64,000 nt of DNA from Sycon ciliatum (taxonomy: Eukaryota > Porifera > Calcarea > Leucosolenida > Sycettidae). The translations under genes and the position numbers were made by a program. The stretch is from positions 10,129,157 through 10,193,156 of the forward strand of contig NC_088647.1 in NCBI RefSeq assembly GCF_964019385.1, read 5' to 3'. Position 1 is the stretch's first letter. Every line of letters starts with the position of its first letter. Shown here piece after piece: positions 48,651 to 60,700 of this stretch. The notes under the pieces are model-generated. The model was not told the origin of the DNA, searched no databases, and saw only the letters and a list, made by a program, of their open reading frames with translations.

Positions 48651-48928
48651 TTATTAAGATGATGGTCTCCACGTCGCCTTTTTAGATTAATTGATTGATT
48701 GATTTTTAATTAAGGGTTGACCAAAGGCTGCGAGAGCCAACCGAGAAAGCGGGTATACCAGAAACAGAATGCACTGTGCATACATTACAACTAGAAAATT
48801 CTTGAATTAGAGATGTACAACATTGCCGAGGATGTTCAAATACTAGTAACCTGTTTTCGGCCGCATAATTATGTGCATAATTTTAAGATTTTGTCCGCGG
48901 TATTCTGTGGGGACAGGCAAAGTTACAC

Positions 48929-49365
48929 TATGGCGTAAAGCTCTCCTTCTACCACCACATCCAATCCACGCATGGCGCCCGGCTGGTGGTATTTGACATA
49001 GCGGACTGGTACACCAGTTAGCACTTGACGCATAGAAGATGATGACACAGGTACGGTTGGGCTCAATTGCGACGTATGTTTTGTCCCCGCTGGACTCATT
49101 AGGCAATCTTCTTTTTGGACGTCTTCGGATGGGGTTTTACTCAGGAGAATGAATTTAGGACTCCCCTGCAGCTGTAAGAAGATTGCCTGATGAGTTCATT
49201 GGGGACGAAAAGTATGTCGCAGCCGAGCCAAGACCTAGCTGTGTCATCTCCTATGCGCCAAGCATTACCTGATGCACCACTCCGCTATGTCAAATATCAA
49301 TAGACTTGCATCAACCAGGCGCCATGCACAAACTGATGCTGGTGGTGAGAAGGAAAGCTCTGCGT
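48929..49365. repeat. Diverged inverted duplication of a coding-like segment
   Basis: The segment about 48929-49110 returns in inverse at about 49183-49365 at roughly 75-80 per cent identity (shared TTTGACATAGCGGA, CGCATAG.AGATGA, CTCAT.AGGCAATCTTCTT). Read toward the loop's outside, both arms give related peptides: GDKTYVAIEPNRTCVI (minus strand, left) and GDEKYVAAEPRPSCVI (plus strand, right). Either an inverted duplicate of a gene fragment or the long arms of a foldback transposon. No family recognised. Confidence 0.6.
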
Positions 49366-49501
49366 GGACAAGTGTGTCTTCACCACCATATTATTCAATC
49401 TTAAATACAGCGACAGTACACTCTTCAAATTCCTTCTACTGGGCTAAGCTAATCCTCATATACACGATGCTCTTCCTTCCTACCTGCAGTTTATTTCATC
49501 A

Positions 49502-52500
49502 ATGGCTGCTGCATCCCCCAACGCCAAGAGCATCCCGCAAACTGCGCCTCGTGAAATTCCAGCGCAGCCACGTACCCCAGCCAACCGGCTCCGAGACCCA
49601 TGTAGCAAGTCGCCAAAGTCTCTGTCGTCACCGCGATCCTTTTCGTACGAGGATGATAAGAATTGGTTCAGTCGCTCTCACACATCCTCCAGTCCAAGCA
49701 ATGCACCTCGCCTGCACGCCTCTGACTTGGAATGTTTCCATGTTGGACAGGTGTGGACGGACACGGGCATCGCCCTGGTTGGAGACGGAGACTTTTCCAT
49801 TCGCCTGCATTGCCAGCGCCGACAGGTGAGTGCCAAGAGTAGTTTGCAGTACTCGTACAGTGACTCCTGATACAACGAACAACACTTTGCAGGAGAATTA
49901 ATCCATGCAAGCGACACTTCATGACTGTTATATGGCCCATGACCGCATTAGTGCGCTTGGTTTATATGCGGCCGAGATCTGGTTCGTTTTAAACGAAATC
50001 TACTCGCTACAAGGTGTCATTTTTGAACATTAGAACATCCACTGATCCGTGTGACCTGATTGCATTATATTCCTGTCCCGTTTGCTGTAGGTACCTGCTG
50101 GTACAAGCAGGGAAGATGCAGACCTTGTGATTTGTGTCGGCAGTGGCGGCACATGTCGCCCGCTGTCTGAGGGTAGCTGTATTATCGGTTTGACGTATCG
50201 CCGCCATAGCACCAAGAAGGGAAAGGCGTTCCTTGTCCCGGAGTTCTGCACCTGTATTGTCAGAGATCCAAAGCCAGTTCTGATCAGCTGTGGTGTTGCC
50301 ACGCTGCGCAAATGCACGTAAGCAATTAACTTACAGTGCTGCTCAATGTAATTCAGTCGCGTCACTCAAGCTTGCGCCTTGGACCATCTCGCAGCCCGGT
50401 GTTTGCAGGTCTAGAGCTGCGCAACGCCCATCGTGTACTTGAGTGACGCGACTGGATTTCATTGAGCAACACTGTACTATAGTAATATAAGTACTTCAAG
50501 TATGCCAATTAGAGACCTGTTGCTTTGCCGTGGGGATGACGGATAAGTCCACACGAATTGACGGTGTAAATATATTCAGGGAACAGACCTTGGTGCGCTG
50601 TGTGAGAATATTTAAATGGCCTAGGAGATTGAAGCATCTCCAGTGAGCATGGTTCTACATTATTGGTGTGCTATGTACAATCATGATGTTTCTCACAGGC
50701 TTCCCACTTCTGGCCAGAGTGTTCATATTTGCCACATATAATATAATCTCTGTGTAGTCTGTGTCTCTCCCCCATTGCTGAAGGTGTATGGAAGTAAGGG
50801 TTGCTGCAGTGGAGTTTTTGCATCTTGAGAAATTGCCAGTTTGAGTGACTAATTGCTGCTGCTGCTGCTCTCTTTTGTCCCACCGCCTTGTAGTGACGGC
50901 ACAAGTCAAATTGTTCTCAAACGCGGCAGCAACTCTCAGGCACTGGTTTCTGTCAAGACAAAGCTGTACTCTGTCCTGAATGTGAGTGTAGTACGATTAT
51001 GTTCACTTGCCGCAGTTCCACTAAACACAGACCATGCTCAAATGCAAGACCGTGGCAAGGGCAGTTACCGGTAATTAAGAGTGGACATGTTGGATAAGTA
51101 GTCGAGGCAACGTACAGATTGTAGGGGCCATCCTGTCTTAGATCTTAGCAAGAGTAGAAAGTGACTATTAACTTTTTTTAAGTATTCCATGTACTGATTG
51201 GTTGTTTATGTGCTTATCTGTGTTGTACCCATTCACCAGTCACTGGCGCGTGGCCAGCAAAAGCATTCTGTGGACGAGATCATCCGCGGCTTAAACATGT
51301 GGACTGACTATGAGTTGGATTCACTTGCAGACATGTCGGCGACTAGCATGCGCTGCCTCTTCTATAACTCCTCCAGCAAGCAGCAGCATTATAAGGAGTC
51401 ATGGAACAGCTTATTCGCCAACCAGCCACCATCTAATGCCATCCTACGACAGCTGCAGGTACAGTGTGCACGCACGTGTGTGTGTGTGACTATGTGTATG
51501 TGTGCGTGTTGGCGTGTTAGCGCGTGCAGGTAAGTTATGCATGTGTAGCAGGTCTTACAACCTTTCTTCAGCCTGTGGAATGCATGCCAGCACCTACCCT
51601 ACATCCCAGTACCGTCTGAATCTCTGCAAATACCCATACATGTGCTGTAGCCTGTAAAGCGCACTTATTTACATGGTACGTACTTTCGGTTCTCTGGGTC
51701 TTCTAAGTGGTGACTTGTTTCTGGCGCCTACGTAGTAGTGAAACCTGGAATCTACTGGAGATCATGTCTGACTAGTGCAGTGCGGGGCGGGTATTTCAGC
51801 TCCGAACTCTGGGTCTTCTCGTAGGCTAAGACATGTAGTACTGGAGATATTGCCATTGTACTGTGTGTTTAGACCACAGAGACTGTAGGCTGTGTACTGC
51901 AGATGCACTGTCTACCACTGACTCGGCCTGCGGATTCTTTACCAGCACGCGTTGCCTTGTGTACTTCGAAGTAGACCGCTGCATCATCAACTCTGCTTTC
52001 CTTTGCATGTCAACAGGTTATCTAACCATGTCATCATACTGGTATTAGAAGACCATCGGGATATGCATACTTCCAGTACATGGTCTCCCATCTTTTTCTG
52101 TTGTTGTGAAAAAGGAAAGAAAATGTACTTCATGTATATCTCAGTATAAAGCGATGAGGTTGGAAATCCTGTGTCAAGAACCAGTTTGCATTCGGGGCCG
52201 TCCGGGGTTACCGATGAAAAGTTTTAGTATTTTTCAGCCCCCACCCACCCACCTTTTCTGCACGTAAAACGAATTCCAATAAAATATTGATGTCAATTTT
52301 CGACACCCAGAAGTAACTAGATATTCTCCATCTGTATTCAATAATTATTTTCAAAACGAAACTCCATCAAATCCACCCACCCTCAAACGAAAACTTTTCG
52401 TTTTGAAAATATTATTGGTAACCTTGGACGGCCCCTTACTTGATACTAGTACTTTGCCCATGTTCCTTGTCACCACAGGAGTGTGCCGAAGAGGAGGCAG

Positions 52501-52898
52501 CACGTCGCCGCTCCCTGCCACCGGGCACGGTTATTGAAGACCTGACACGACCCTGGACCTTACCCAAGGGCAACTTCTGCCATCCCGGCCAGGGCGAGTT
52601 TGAGAAGCCGTGGGAGTGTGCCGCTCGTGAGCTGAAGGCCGAAACCGGCATGGAATGGACAGCGTGCAGGGCGGACGCACCGTTCGTGGATATCCTGCGG
52701 CCAAACAGTCTCGTTTCCATGGAGCGCTTCTTCATCTGGCGAGACGACTCCCTGCCAGCCGTACAAGAGAAAAATGAAAGCGGTGGCGAGAAGCAATGGA
52801 AATGGTTCAACCTTGCAGATGCAGCACACAAATCTGAAACAGCCAAGACCATCATTGGCAGTGCTCAGTGCCAGGATTTGCTGAAGAGAGAGCTTTGA
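49502..52898 (+). CDS. Protein with C-terminal Nudix-like domain, 5 exons, 425 aa
   Basis: Exons 49502-49825, 50091-50317, 50894-50981, 51240-51458, 52479-52898, all GT-AG and in phase. The first about 75 residues are Ser/Pro-rich and likely disordered. A beta-rich middle (VGDGDFSIRLHCQRRQ, DLVICVGSGGTCRPL, CIIGLTYRR, ALVSVKTKLYSVLN) is unrecognised. From about residue 305 there is a Nudix-like segment: WTLPKGNFCHPGQGEFEKPW followed by ECAARELKAETGM. This fits E-x7-REL-x2-ETG, but the Gly five before the first Glu is displaced (Pro at the canonical place), and the family EE is AET. The LPKG lead-in recalls DCP2 and diphosphoinositol-polyphosphate phosphohydrolases. Nudix enzymes cleave nucleoside-diphosphate-linked substrates; whether this one is active is unknown. 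Start ATG chosen as the first in frame; a small upstream exon cannot be excluded. Divergent from TMEM184C. Confidence 0.75.
50334..50474. mobile_element. 141-bp MITE, CAGTG(C/T)TGCTCAATG family, 16 bp past a splice donor
   Basis: Ends CAGTGCTGCTCAATGTAATT and, inverted, CAGTGTTGCTCAATGAAATC, then GTCGCGTCACTCAAG in both arms; TA at 50332-50333 and 50475-50476. It begins just after the donor of exon 2 of the Nudix-like gene (50318). Confidence 0.85.
52194..52435. mobile_element. 242-bp TIR element just before the last exon of the Nudix-like gene
   Basis: Ends GGGGCCGTCCGGGGTTACCG and, inverted, GGGGCCGTCCAAGGTTACCA. The subterminal CGAAAAGTTTT-type sequence is also inverted, and both arms have CCACCCACC. 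It ends 43 bp before the exon 5 acceptor. The target duplication is not clear. Confidence 0.8.
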
Positions 52899-54180
52899 GT
52901 GTTGAGCATATTCATCGTGGAAAACGCCACCACTCGCACCACGGTCTCAGATACAGTAACAACAGAACAATGCTATACTTATTCTCCTAGTTTCACCATC
53001 GCCGCGTCGTTTGTTTCACCCACTGATGGCACCTCGCAGGCTTGTTGAGTACAATATTATATTGTAGCGTCCGTGACTGATGGCCGTACTGGTGTCGCAT
53101 GCAGGAGCTGACAGGAGCTATGCATATTTTTTAAAGCTCTACTTACCAAGCGCTGGGCAGGCTTCTGCGCTTGTGTTAATATAGTATGTGTTTCAGCACT
53201 GTATGTGAAAGATACCCCGGTGACAGCTCTCGCTCTTTCCTCCCTTTCTTTGCTTATGTATCATCACCTTACCTTATCCTCTCACTCGTACGACATCGTT
53301 ATCCTCTCACCCGTATGCTATCGGTAGAGTTAACTGAAAACCGACCAATTGTATCCTTGCAATTGCATCCTTGTACTGGCCTCTACTCCTATGGTACCTT
53401 ATTCTGTTTTGTCTGTATTCCCTCTTTCATTGTCTGTTTTTGATCCACATCGACGTGACCCTACCCAAATCTGGTGTTGTGACCTCATCTTTCTGTTATT
53501 GACATTGGCCTCTGACCCAGCCGACTGCTAGTACCAGTGGTTTGCCTGTTTTCCGTGTTTGTTTGATCTGTTGAATGAAGTGTTTGCTCGATGTTCCCTG
53601 CGTCCCTGCAAGCCGCGTGATGCAGTTTCCTGTTGGCCATATCAAGCGCACCGACCCAGACTAGATAGCTTGTACTTTGTTTTTGTGAATTCGTTTTATA
53701 CATAAACACAATGGCTTTTGTGTAGACGAGTATGCTGTCGCATGTGCGTTCCAGCTCTCCGATTATTATAAGAGTGTGTTGTGGACTCCGGCTGGCCCAG
53801 TCACTAATGTCCCTTGATACAATACGCATGTAGACTGATTGATTAGTGGATGGAACCTTTTAGCCTGGCCCTTGTACACATACTGGTAGCAGGTTTGGTA
53901 CTTTTGAAATTATTTGAGTGGAGTTTGCATCAGGGAGTACCCCGGAGCTCCCTGGTTTGAATCAATATTCAGAATGCTCTTTCTCCAGATCAACGCGGTT
54001 TGTAGTTTCCTAGCTTTTGATACATAGGCCAGCATTCTGCCATCATATCAGCTCAGGCCAGCCAAGTCGTTGAGAACCACATTCATGTATCTCAAGTCTA
54101 GTACGCATACAGCCAATAATTATTTATTTTTTATGCTATCCCTGCAGAGAAAATTTTCAAAAAGAAGTCCTTCACAATAA
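52899..54180. other. Intergenic region after the Nudix-like gene
   Basis: No gene recognised. A short inverted repeat CAGGGAGTACC/GGAGCTCCCTG lies at about 53931-53960. The rest is unstructured. Confidence 0.35.
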
Positions 54181-54235
54181 TAGCAAGAGTCCATATAAAC
54201 ATTGTTTATGCACTCTTGTTTATGCACTCTTGATA
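54181..54235. repeat. CAAGAGT palindrome with duplicated right arm
   Basis: TAGCAAGAGTCCATATAAAC pairs with GTTTATGCACTCTTG, which is then repeated once before TGATA. Same family as 27881-28052 and 37568-37604. Confidence 0.75.
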
Positions 54236-54324
54236 ATTAATAGTACATGCACACAATGACTACTTTTTGTATGTGTGTGATGATGTGACTCGATATTTTG
54301 CTCCCTTTTTGCTCCAAAATTTGT

Positions 54325-54573
54325 GTCACGCGTGGCAAAACTGACCGAATGTGGGTCACGTGTTGGCAAAAATGAGAAAAAGTTAGTCACGTGTTGGTAA
54401 AACTGTGCGAAAATGAGTCACGTGCACCGTATAAGTGTAAAATCTCCCAATTTACATTGAACACATCGATATTTTGCTCCGTTTTGCCAGCAATTTCCCT
54501 TTCAAAATTCTTCGATATTTTGCTAGCAAAAATCGGGCTATGTTTACTTGAGATGATTGTGATTTTCACGTGA
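54325..54573 (+). promoter_or_regulatory. Cluster of GTCACGTG E-boxes upstream of FLAD1
   Basis: GTCACGTG occurs at 54355, 54386 and 54417, with a variant GTCACGCGTGG at 54325 and TCACGTGA at 54566. Three sit in direct repeats of about 31 bp (GTCACGTGTTGG(C/T)AAAA). All lie 210-460 bp before the FLAD1 start codon. CACGTG flanked by GT/AC is the binding site of USF and MiT/TFE-type bHLH-zip factors; regulation by them here is inferred. Confidence 0.5.
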
Positions 54574-54784
54574 CTGCTTCCCAGTGGCATCAAGACAGAC
54601 AAGAGTCCATAACCCAGCATAGCCCATGCAGGGAGGCCGAGGTCGGCGAGGATCAACGAGAGATTGAAGACTCGAGCTCGAGAGCTACACACATACACTG
54701 ATATGATGCAGCGACAGTGCAGCACAGTTTCATTCATTTCATTTTTTTGTGTTGGTCTTCTTGCTGACCTGAGTGGAGGACACG

Positions 54785-57700
54785 ATGGAGCAATCAAGCG
54801 AACAATGCTCTGCTGGAATAATAGGTAGGTTTCAGAAATTCTTGATCAATTACTCAATTTTGGAATTTCGGATTTAAAATTCTACATTCTCACTAATAAT
54901 TGAATGATATTCGACGCGCCCCAACATGCAGCCTTGGTTGGTAACTATTGAGGTTATTGGTAGTCTGTTGGCCCTGGATTCCCAGTACTCAGTTGCCGAG
55001 GCTGGTTGGTAAAGTAACTCCAATTTCACTTCCAATTTCACTTCAAGGTACCACTACCCCCACCAGTGCATCTAGTGTCTGCTTCTACCAGAGCAGCGTG
55101 CTGTTTATACTGGATACCCCAGCAAGTGTAGGGTGTGTATAGTGTTATGTTTCTACCCAAAAGCAAACATGAGCACACGACAACACAACCGGACTTGAGT
55201 TTACTTGGTATCGAACTGACTTACAACAAAAACATGAAATCAAAGAATACAAAAGATCACAAATAATAACATTAACCTACACTACGGCTGCGCAGCCTGC
55301 AAGGCGCGACCTACGTGTAATCAAGATGCGCACTACACAGTACAGTCTGTATCGCCTATAAGGTTGGCGGATAGTAATTTACCGGATATAGTGATCAATT
55401 TCTCAAATTCATTTTCATTTGCCATAACTAAGTATACACAGTTATCGCGTATAGTAATAATCGTCTATAGTAATATATCACCTATAGTGATCAAATTCAT
55501 GTTTCAAAAGACCTTTATTCCCGTAGCTATGCAGAAGACGTTACTTCAGTAACGTCTGGCGCTAGCCAGGGTCCACACAGCTTTAATTTGGTGTTTGTTT
55601 GTGTGTTTGTTTGTTTGTGTCACGCCTGGCGCTATCCGTATCTGACGGCAAAAAAGCATAGGATGTTATAAATTTTTCAATTCTCCTTTTTTTCAGGCAT
55701 ATCCTGGGAATCGAACCAGCACTATCGCCCTACATGCATTCCCCCATACACTTCGCATTCATACCCATTCTTCCAAGTTGCGTTACGTTATTATCTTGCG
55801 TTTGAAAGCCCTATTTCAATATTGCGGGAAGCTGTATGTGGCCAGCTGTGTTTGATGGTACGGTACGGTACGGGAGACGGTGTCGTATTACCCTCGATCG
55901 TACCTGTCCCGTCCCTATCCCCTACCGTACCGTGCCATCAAAGACGGCTGGCCACAATGCATATAACTCAAATAGGGCTTTCAAATGCAAGATCACAATG
56001 TGAAACAACTTGGAAGAATTAGTATGTATGCGAAGTGCATCGGGGGATGAATGCAGGGCGCGCGATAGTGCGGGTTCGAATCCCAGGTTATGTCTAAAAA
56101 AAAGGAATTTTTTAAAGAATTTATAACATCCCTATGCTTTTTTTTTGTCTAGGTCATCAAGGCAAAAAAGCATAGCGTAGGGCCCTGAGCTTCCAAGCTC
56201 TCTCGTTACATTATTTTTGCATCGGTTATAGTGATTGATGTAAAATCAAGCGATGTTAGAGGAGAACAGGGTGTTACTTCTTCGTGAAGAACTTGTCGTC
56301 CAGTGAGTGTTGTTTGGTGAGTTTTGCTCGTACAAGTTGCCAAAATATGCCTCCATCGTGAGGAAATGCTGATTTTGTGTGTCAGGAGCTACAGCCAGCT
56401 ACATGACATTGTACATGTATGTAGTGCGTATGTGCACGGCGCACTGAGTCGTTTGACACCCCACTTGCATACATTGCATGCAGTATCGGTCATGGTATTA
56501 TATCGCTTGTACATGTAATGATAAAATGCTCAAAATCAAACACCAACGCTATAGGCGATACTGACTGTACGCATTACTGGGTCTGTGGTGTGCATGCACC
56601 ACAGTCCTCCCTTCTAAAATGAAAGCACACGGTACAATCAGAATCACGATGACCATGTAATTGTATCAATACTAACTAACAACAAACAAAAGGGTAAAGC
56701 ATGTTGACCGTTCTAAAAGAAAACACCACATGGCAACACAAGCGGCGCTAACCTGTCCATCTCAACAGCAGCAATAATGAAGCTACAAAATACAAAATAT
56801 ACACGTCACAGGTTCAAGCGCAAAGGCGGCCTGGACACCCGTTGCGATCTCCGCACTGCAGGTACCACCGGCGTTCCTTCGGATGACAGTGGTGCAACAG
56901 GCGTTGGTGATGACACCACAGTAGGTGTGATTTCTGCTTCAGCTTCTGTCTCGGTGTATGCTGCTAACTCAACACTGGTTGCAATAGTTGCTGGTGCCGT
57001 TTCTACTGGATTCTCTGGTCGTAATACAGTTTCCGACTCCTCCTCTCTCCCCGGCACAGTCGTGAACGTGGGATGTCCAGGTCGAATCTGGTCAATATGG
57101 CGCCGCCAGTTACCACCTTCTGCGGTCTCCACTACATACGACCTCGTACCATAACACTCAGATACCGTAGCAGGAATCCAACTTGGCCTGTCCGGTTTCC
57201 GATATTCTTGAGCGAGCACTGACTCTCCCAGCTGAAACATGCGTACTTCGCGTGAGGGTGAAGATTTCTGTTGTGCTGTTTGCTGTGCTGCCACCCAGGT
57301 CCGTACATCCGGGCGTAGGAGATCTAGTCGTGTGCGCAAGCGTCGGCCCATTAATAGGTTGGAAGGTGTTTCGCCGGTAGTTGGGTGGACCGTGTTGCGA
57401 TAGGAGATCAAGAACTTGTCCGCTGCTTCCTGACAAGGCATCGCATCGCGGAACGCCTTCATGGCACGTTTGAAGGACTGGACAAACCGTTCTGCCAGCC
57501 CGTTGGTGGCAGGGTGGTATGGTGCTGACGTGCGGTGTCGGATACCTTTCGCGCGCAGTAACGCTTCAAATTCTGCGGCGACAAACTGGGGCCCATTGTC
57601 GCTGACCAACTCCTCAGGACAGCCGTAGCGAGCACATACGGTGCGTAGACTCGCGACCGTTGCCTGAGCTGTGGTGGATCGAAATGGCAAGACTTCCGGC

Positions 57701-60700
57701 CACTTCGAGTGTCCATCCACAATGACCAGCCACATGTGTCCTCTTAGTGGGCCAAGGACGTCTATGTGGATGCGCTTCCATGGTCTACTGGGCCAAACCC
57801 ATGGGTGCAGAGGGGCCTTCTGCGGGAGATGTTGTGCTTGCTGACAGCCAAGACAGGCTTTGACCGTCTGCTCCAGAGCAGCGTCAATCTGGGGCCACCA
57901 TATGTGGCTGCGGGCGAGACTTCATGCGAACAATGCCGGGATGTCCGCTGTGCAACTCTGCTAGAATCTCCGCATGATGGGCTGATGGCACAACGACACG
58001 ATTGCCCCACAAGAGACATTCCATACTTAGACTGAGCTCGTTACGGCGATTAAAGTATGGTTGCAAACTGGGCTTCGGACAGGCTGCTGGCCAGCCAGTC
58101 TCCACATATCGTAGCACTTCGGACAACAGAGGGTCTCGACGTGTATTATCACGAATCTGTCTGGCTGTGACTGGCAGTGGATCTGTGAGCGACGTGTAGA
58201 AAACCTCGACCGCGTCGTCACCAGCGTCACGGGTTGGTGCGCCGACTGGAAGACGGGATAAGCCATCTGCATTGCAGTGATCCCGAGTCCGCCGATAGAG
58301 AATCGTATACTGATGTCCTGCAAGAAACATAGCGTAGCGCTGTAGCCGGGCCGCAGTCAATACCGGCAATCCTTTCGAAGGGCTGAAAATCGATACCAGT
58401 GGCTGATGATCTGTCAGCAGCTCGAAATGCACAGACATAGACATAGTTGTGGAATTTCTTGACTCCCCAGACAATGCCCAACGCTTCCTTGTCGATCTGC
58501 GAGTACCGCTGTTCCGTAGCTGATAGCTTCCTGGACGCAAATGCAACAGGTCGCTCCTCACCATCAGGCAACACATGTGACAATACTGCACCCAACCCAT
58601 ATGGCGATGCATCGGTTGCAAGACGAAACGGAAGACTTGCATTGTAGTGCATGAGCACTTGGTCCGAAGCCATGAGTTGTTTGATTCTCACAAAGGTATC
58701 TTGGCATTCCGCGGTCCACTGGAACGGCTGATTCTTCTGTAACAATGCTGTGATCGGGCTGAGGACCGTTGCCATATCTGGCAAGAACCGCTGATAATAC
58801 GTCACCAGACCAATGAAGCTTCTGACTTCGGAGACGTTCTTAGGTGGCAATGCTTCGCCCACTGCATCAATCTTGGATGACAACTGGTGTAGACCTTGGG
58901 CGCTGATAGTGTGTCTGCAATACTGAACTTGCTCCTTGAAAAACTCACATTTGCTGGGGTTCACCCGGAGTCCAGCATCGGCCAGGCATTTGAGGACAGC
59001 TCTCAGGGTCTTCAGATGCTGGTCGTCATCCTCTCCAGTCAGAATGACATCATCGATGGTGCATTCAACTGGTGACAGGTCTCCCAGCAGCTGGTCCATG
59101 GCACGCTGCCACAAAGCTGGTGCTGATGCAATGCCATACGCTAGTCGATTGAGTCGGTACAGTCCCAAGTGCGTGTTCAGCGTTAGCATTGGGCGTGACT
59201 CTTCTGCTACCTCCATCTGAGTATATGCTGCTTTCAAATCGAGCTTCGTGAATCTCTGACCACCCGACAATGAAGCGAATATGTCGTCGATGAGTGGGAG
59301 CGGGTGTTGGTCCACTCGCAACTGCGGGTTGACGGTGACCTTGAAGTCACCACATAGTCGAACGGTGCCATTAGGTTTCGGAACGGGCACAACTGGTGTG
59401 GCCCAGTCACTCCAATCGACACGAGACACTATTCCAGCCGCTTCCATTCGTCAAATTTCAGCTCACACTTGGGCTTTTAGCGACAAGGGTAACTGACGAG
59501 CACGGAGGAATTTCGGCTTAGCATCTGGTTGCAGCATCAGTTGAGCGGTAGTTCCTTTAAGGCAAAAAAAGATCCCATCTTCGTCGCCAATGTTATGTTT
59601 CTACCCAAAAGCAAACATGAGCACACAACAACACAGCCGGACTCGAGTTTACTTGGTATCGAACTGACTTACAACAAAAACATGAAATCAAAGAATACAA
59701 AAGATCACAAATAAAATAACATGAACCTACACTACGGCTGCGCAGCCTGCAAGGCGCGACCTACGTGTAATCAAGATGTGCACCACACAGTAGGCATTAC
59801 TGGGTCTGTGATGTGCATACACCACACATAGCTAACTGTCTTGGCCGTCCTTTTCCAATGTGCTCCGTGTGGTGTAGACCAGGTGTGCATAGGGGGTCGA
59901 TTCACATGGCTTCGCCAGTTGTGTGGATTAGACAGTTATTTGTCTTAGTCCGTTTCATTCAGAATCATATCCGCTATCTGTGGGTGCACATCCAGTGCAT
60001 TTGCAGAATTGCGTGCTTCTCTTGCGACGGGCGTATACATGGCATATGGTGTGCGTACGTACGTCCGTGCATGTGTGCATTATGTTCATGAATGTCAACA
60101 CGTGTGTTCTGCCGTGTGCTGTGTCTTGCCGTGTGCTGTGTCTTTGCCGTGCAGTCATTGGTGATGAGATCCTGCGAGGTCATGTGGTCGACGTCAATTC
60201 CCAGTACCTCTGCCGGCAGTTGTGGAATTTAGGGATTGATGTCCGGAAGGTCAGTAGTGTAGACATGCGTTTCCTCATTGTTCTCTCGTACCGGTATGTT
60301 TCTTGTCGGAGCACGTCGGATATCCGACAAGCCCAAGAATGCTAATGTAATTTTGCCTTGTTTGTACCATGACTGTATGTAGTGGCTGCACAGACTATTT
60401 GCCTCACGGGTCTATTGCTTATGCATCCATGTAAGATCCGTATGAGATCCATGTAAGATCCATGTAAGATCCATGTGAGATCCATGTAAGATGTGCATGT
60501 AAGATCCATGTAAGATGCATGTAAGATCCATGTAAGATGCATGTAAGATCCATGTAAGATGCATGTAAGATCCATGTAAGATGCATGTGTATGTGCTTGA
60601 TGTACTGGTACGGGTATAAGTTATGACCCCATACATATACAGCTGAGTGACGTTTTTTGTGGATATGAACAAAAATTCTTCTGTGTCCCTGTACACAATC

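Larger units (their letters stand above)
55143..59826 (-). mobile_element. Fossil Ty3/gypsy LTR retrotransposon, antisense in FLAD1 intron 1
   Basis: LTRs of about 236 bp (TGTTATGTTTCTACCC ... GCACCACA on the plus strand) lie at 59591-59826 and 55143-56603, the latter interrupted by an insertion. They differ at few positions, so the insertion is fairly young. The flanks TATAG and CATAG fit a 5-bp target duplication. A purine-rich tract borders the left LTR and a TTGGCGACGAAGATGGGATC primer-binding region borders the right one. On the minus strand, in order: reverse transcriptase and RNase H (59447-about 58230), zinc-binding and linker region with integrase (58642-57884 and 57735-56806; [16 protein letters not shown], then [19 protein letters not shown]). 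The order RT-RNaseH-integrase is Ty3/gypsy type. No gag-like frame was recognised. Broken, with a small number of breaks. Confidence 0.92.

Noticed and set aside
49272-49829. Plus-strand 185-residue frame overlapping the first exon of the Nudix-like gene
   Set aside because: It is in another frame from the exon that splices in phase to the downstream exons, and part of it is the inverted-repeat arm.
54387-54797. Minus-strand 136-residue frame over the FLAD1 promoter
   Set aside because: No recognisable domain, and it overlaps the FLAD1 first exon and the E-box repeats; probably chance.
56060-56100. tRNA gene
   Set aside because: Only the B-box/T-loop part is present; no A box, anticodon stem or acceptor pairing could be built.
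56777-57154. Plus-strand 125-residue frame
   Set aside because: It lies opposite the integrase region of the gypsy fossil and shows no motif of its own.
60425-60597. CRISPR-like regular array
   Set aside because: Units are 11-12 bp tandem repeats without spacers, in an intron of an animal gene: a minisatellite.
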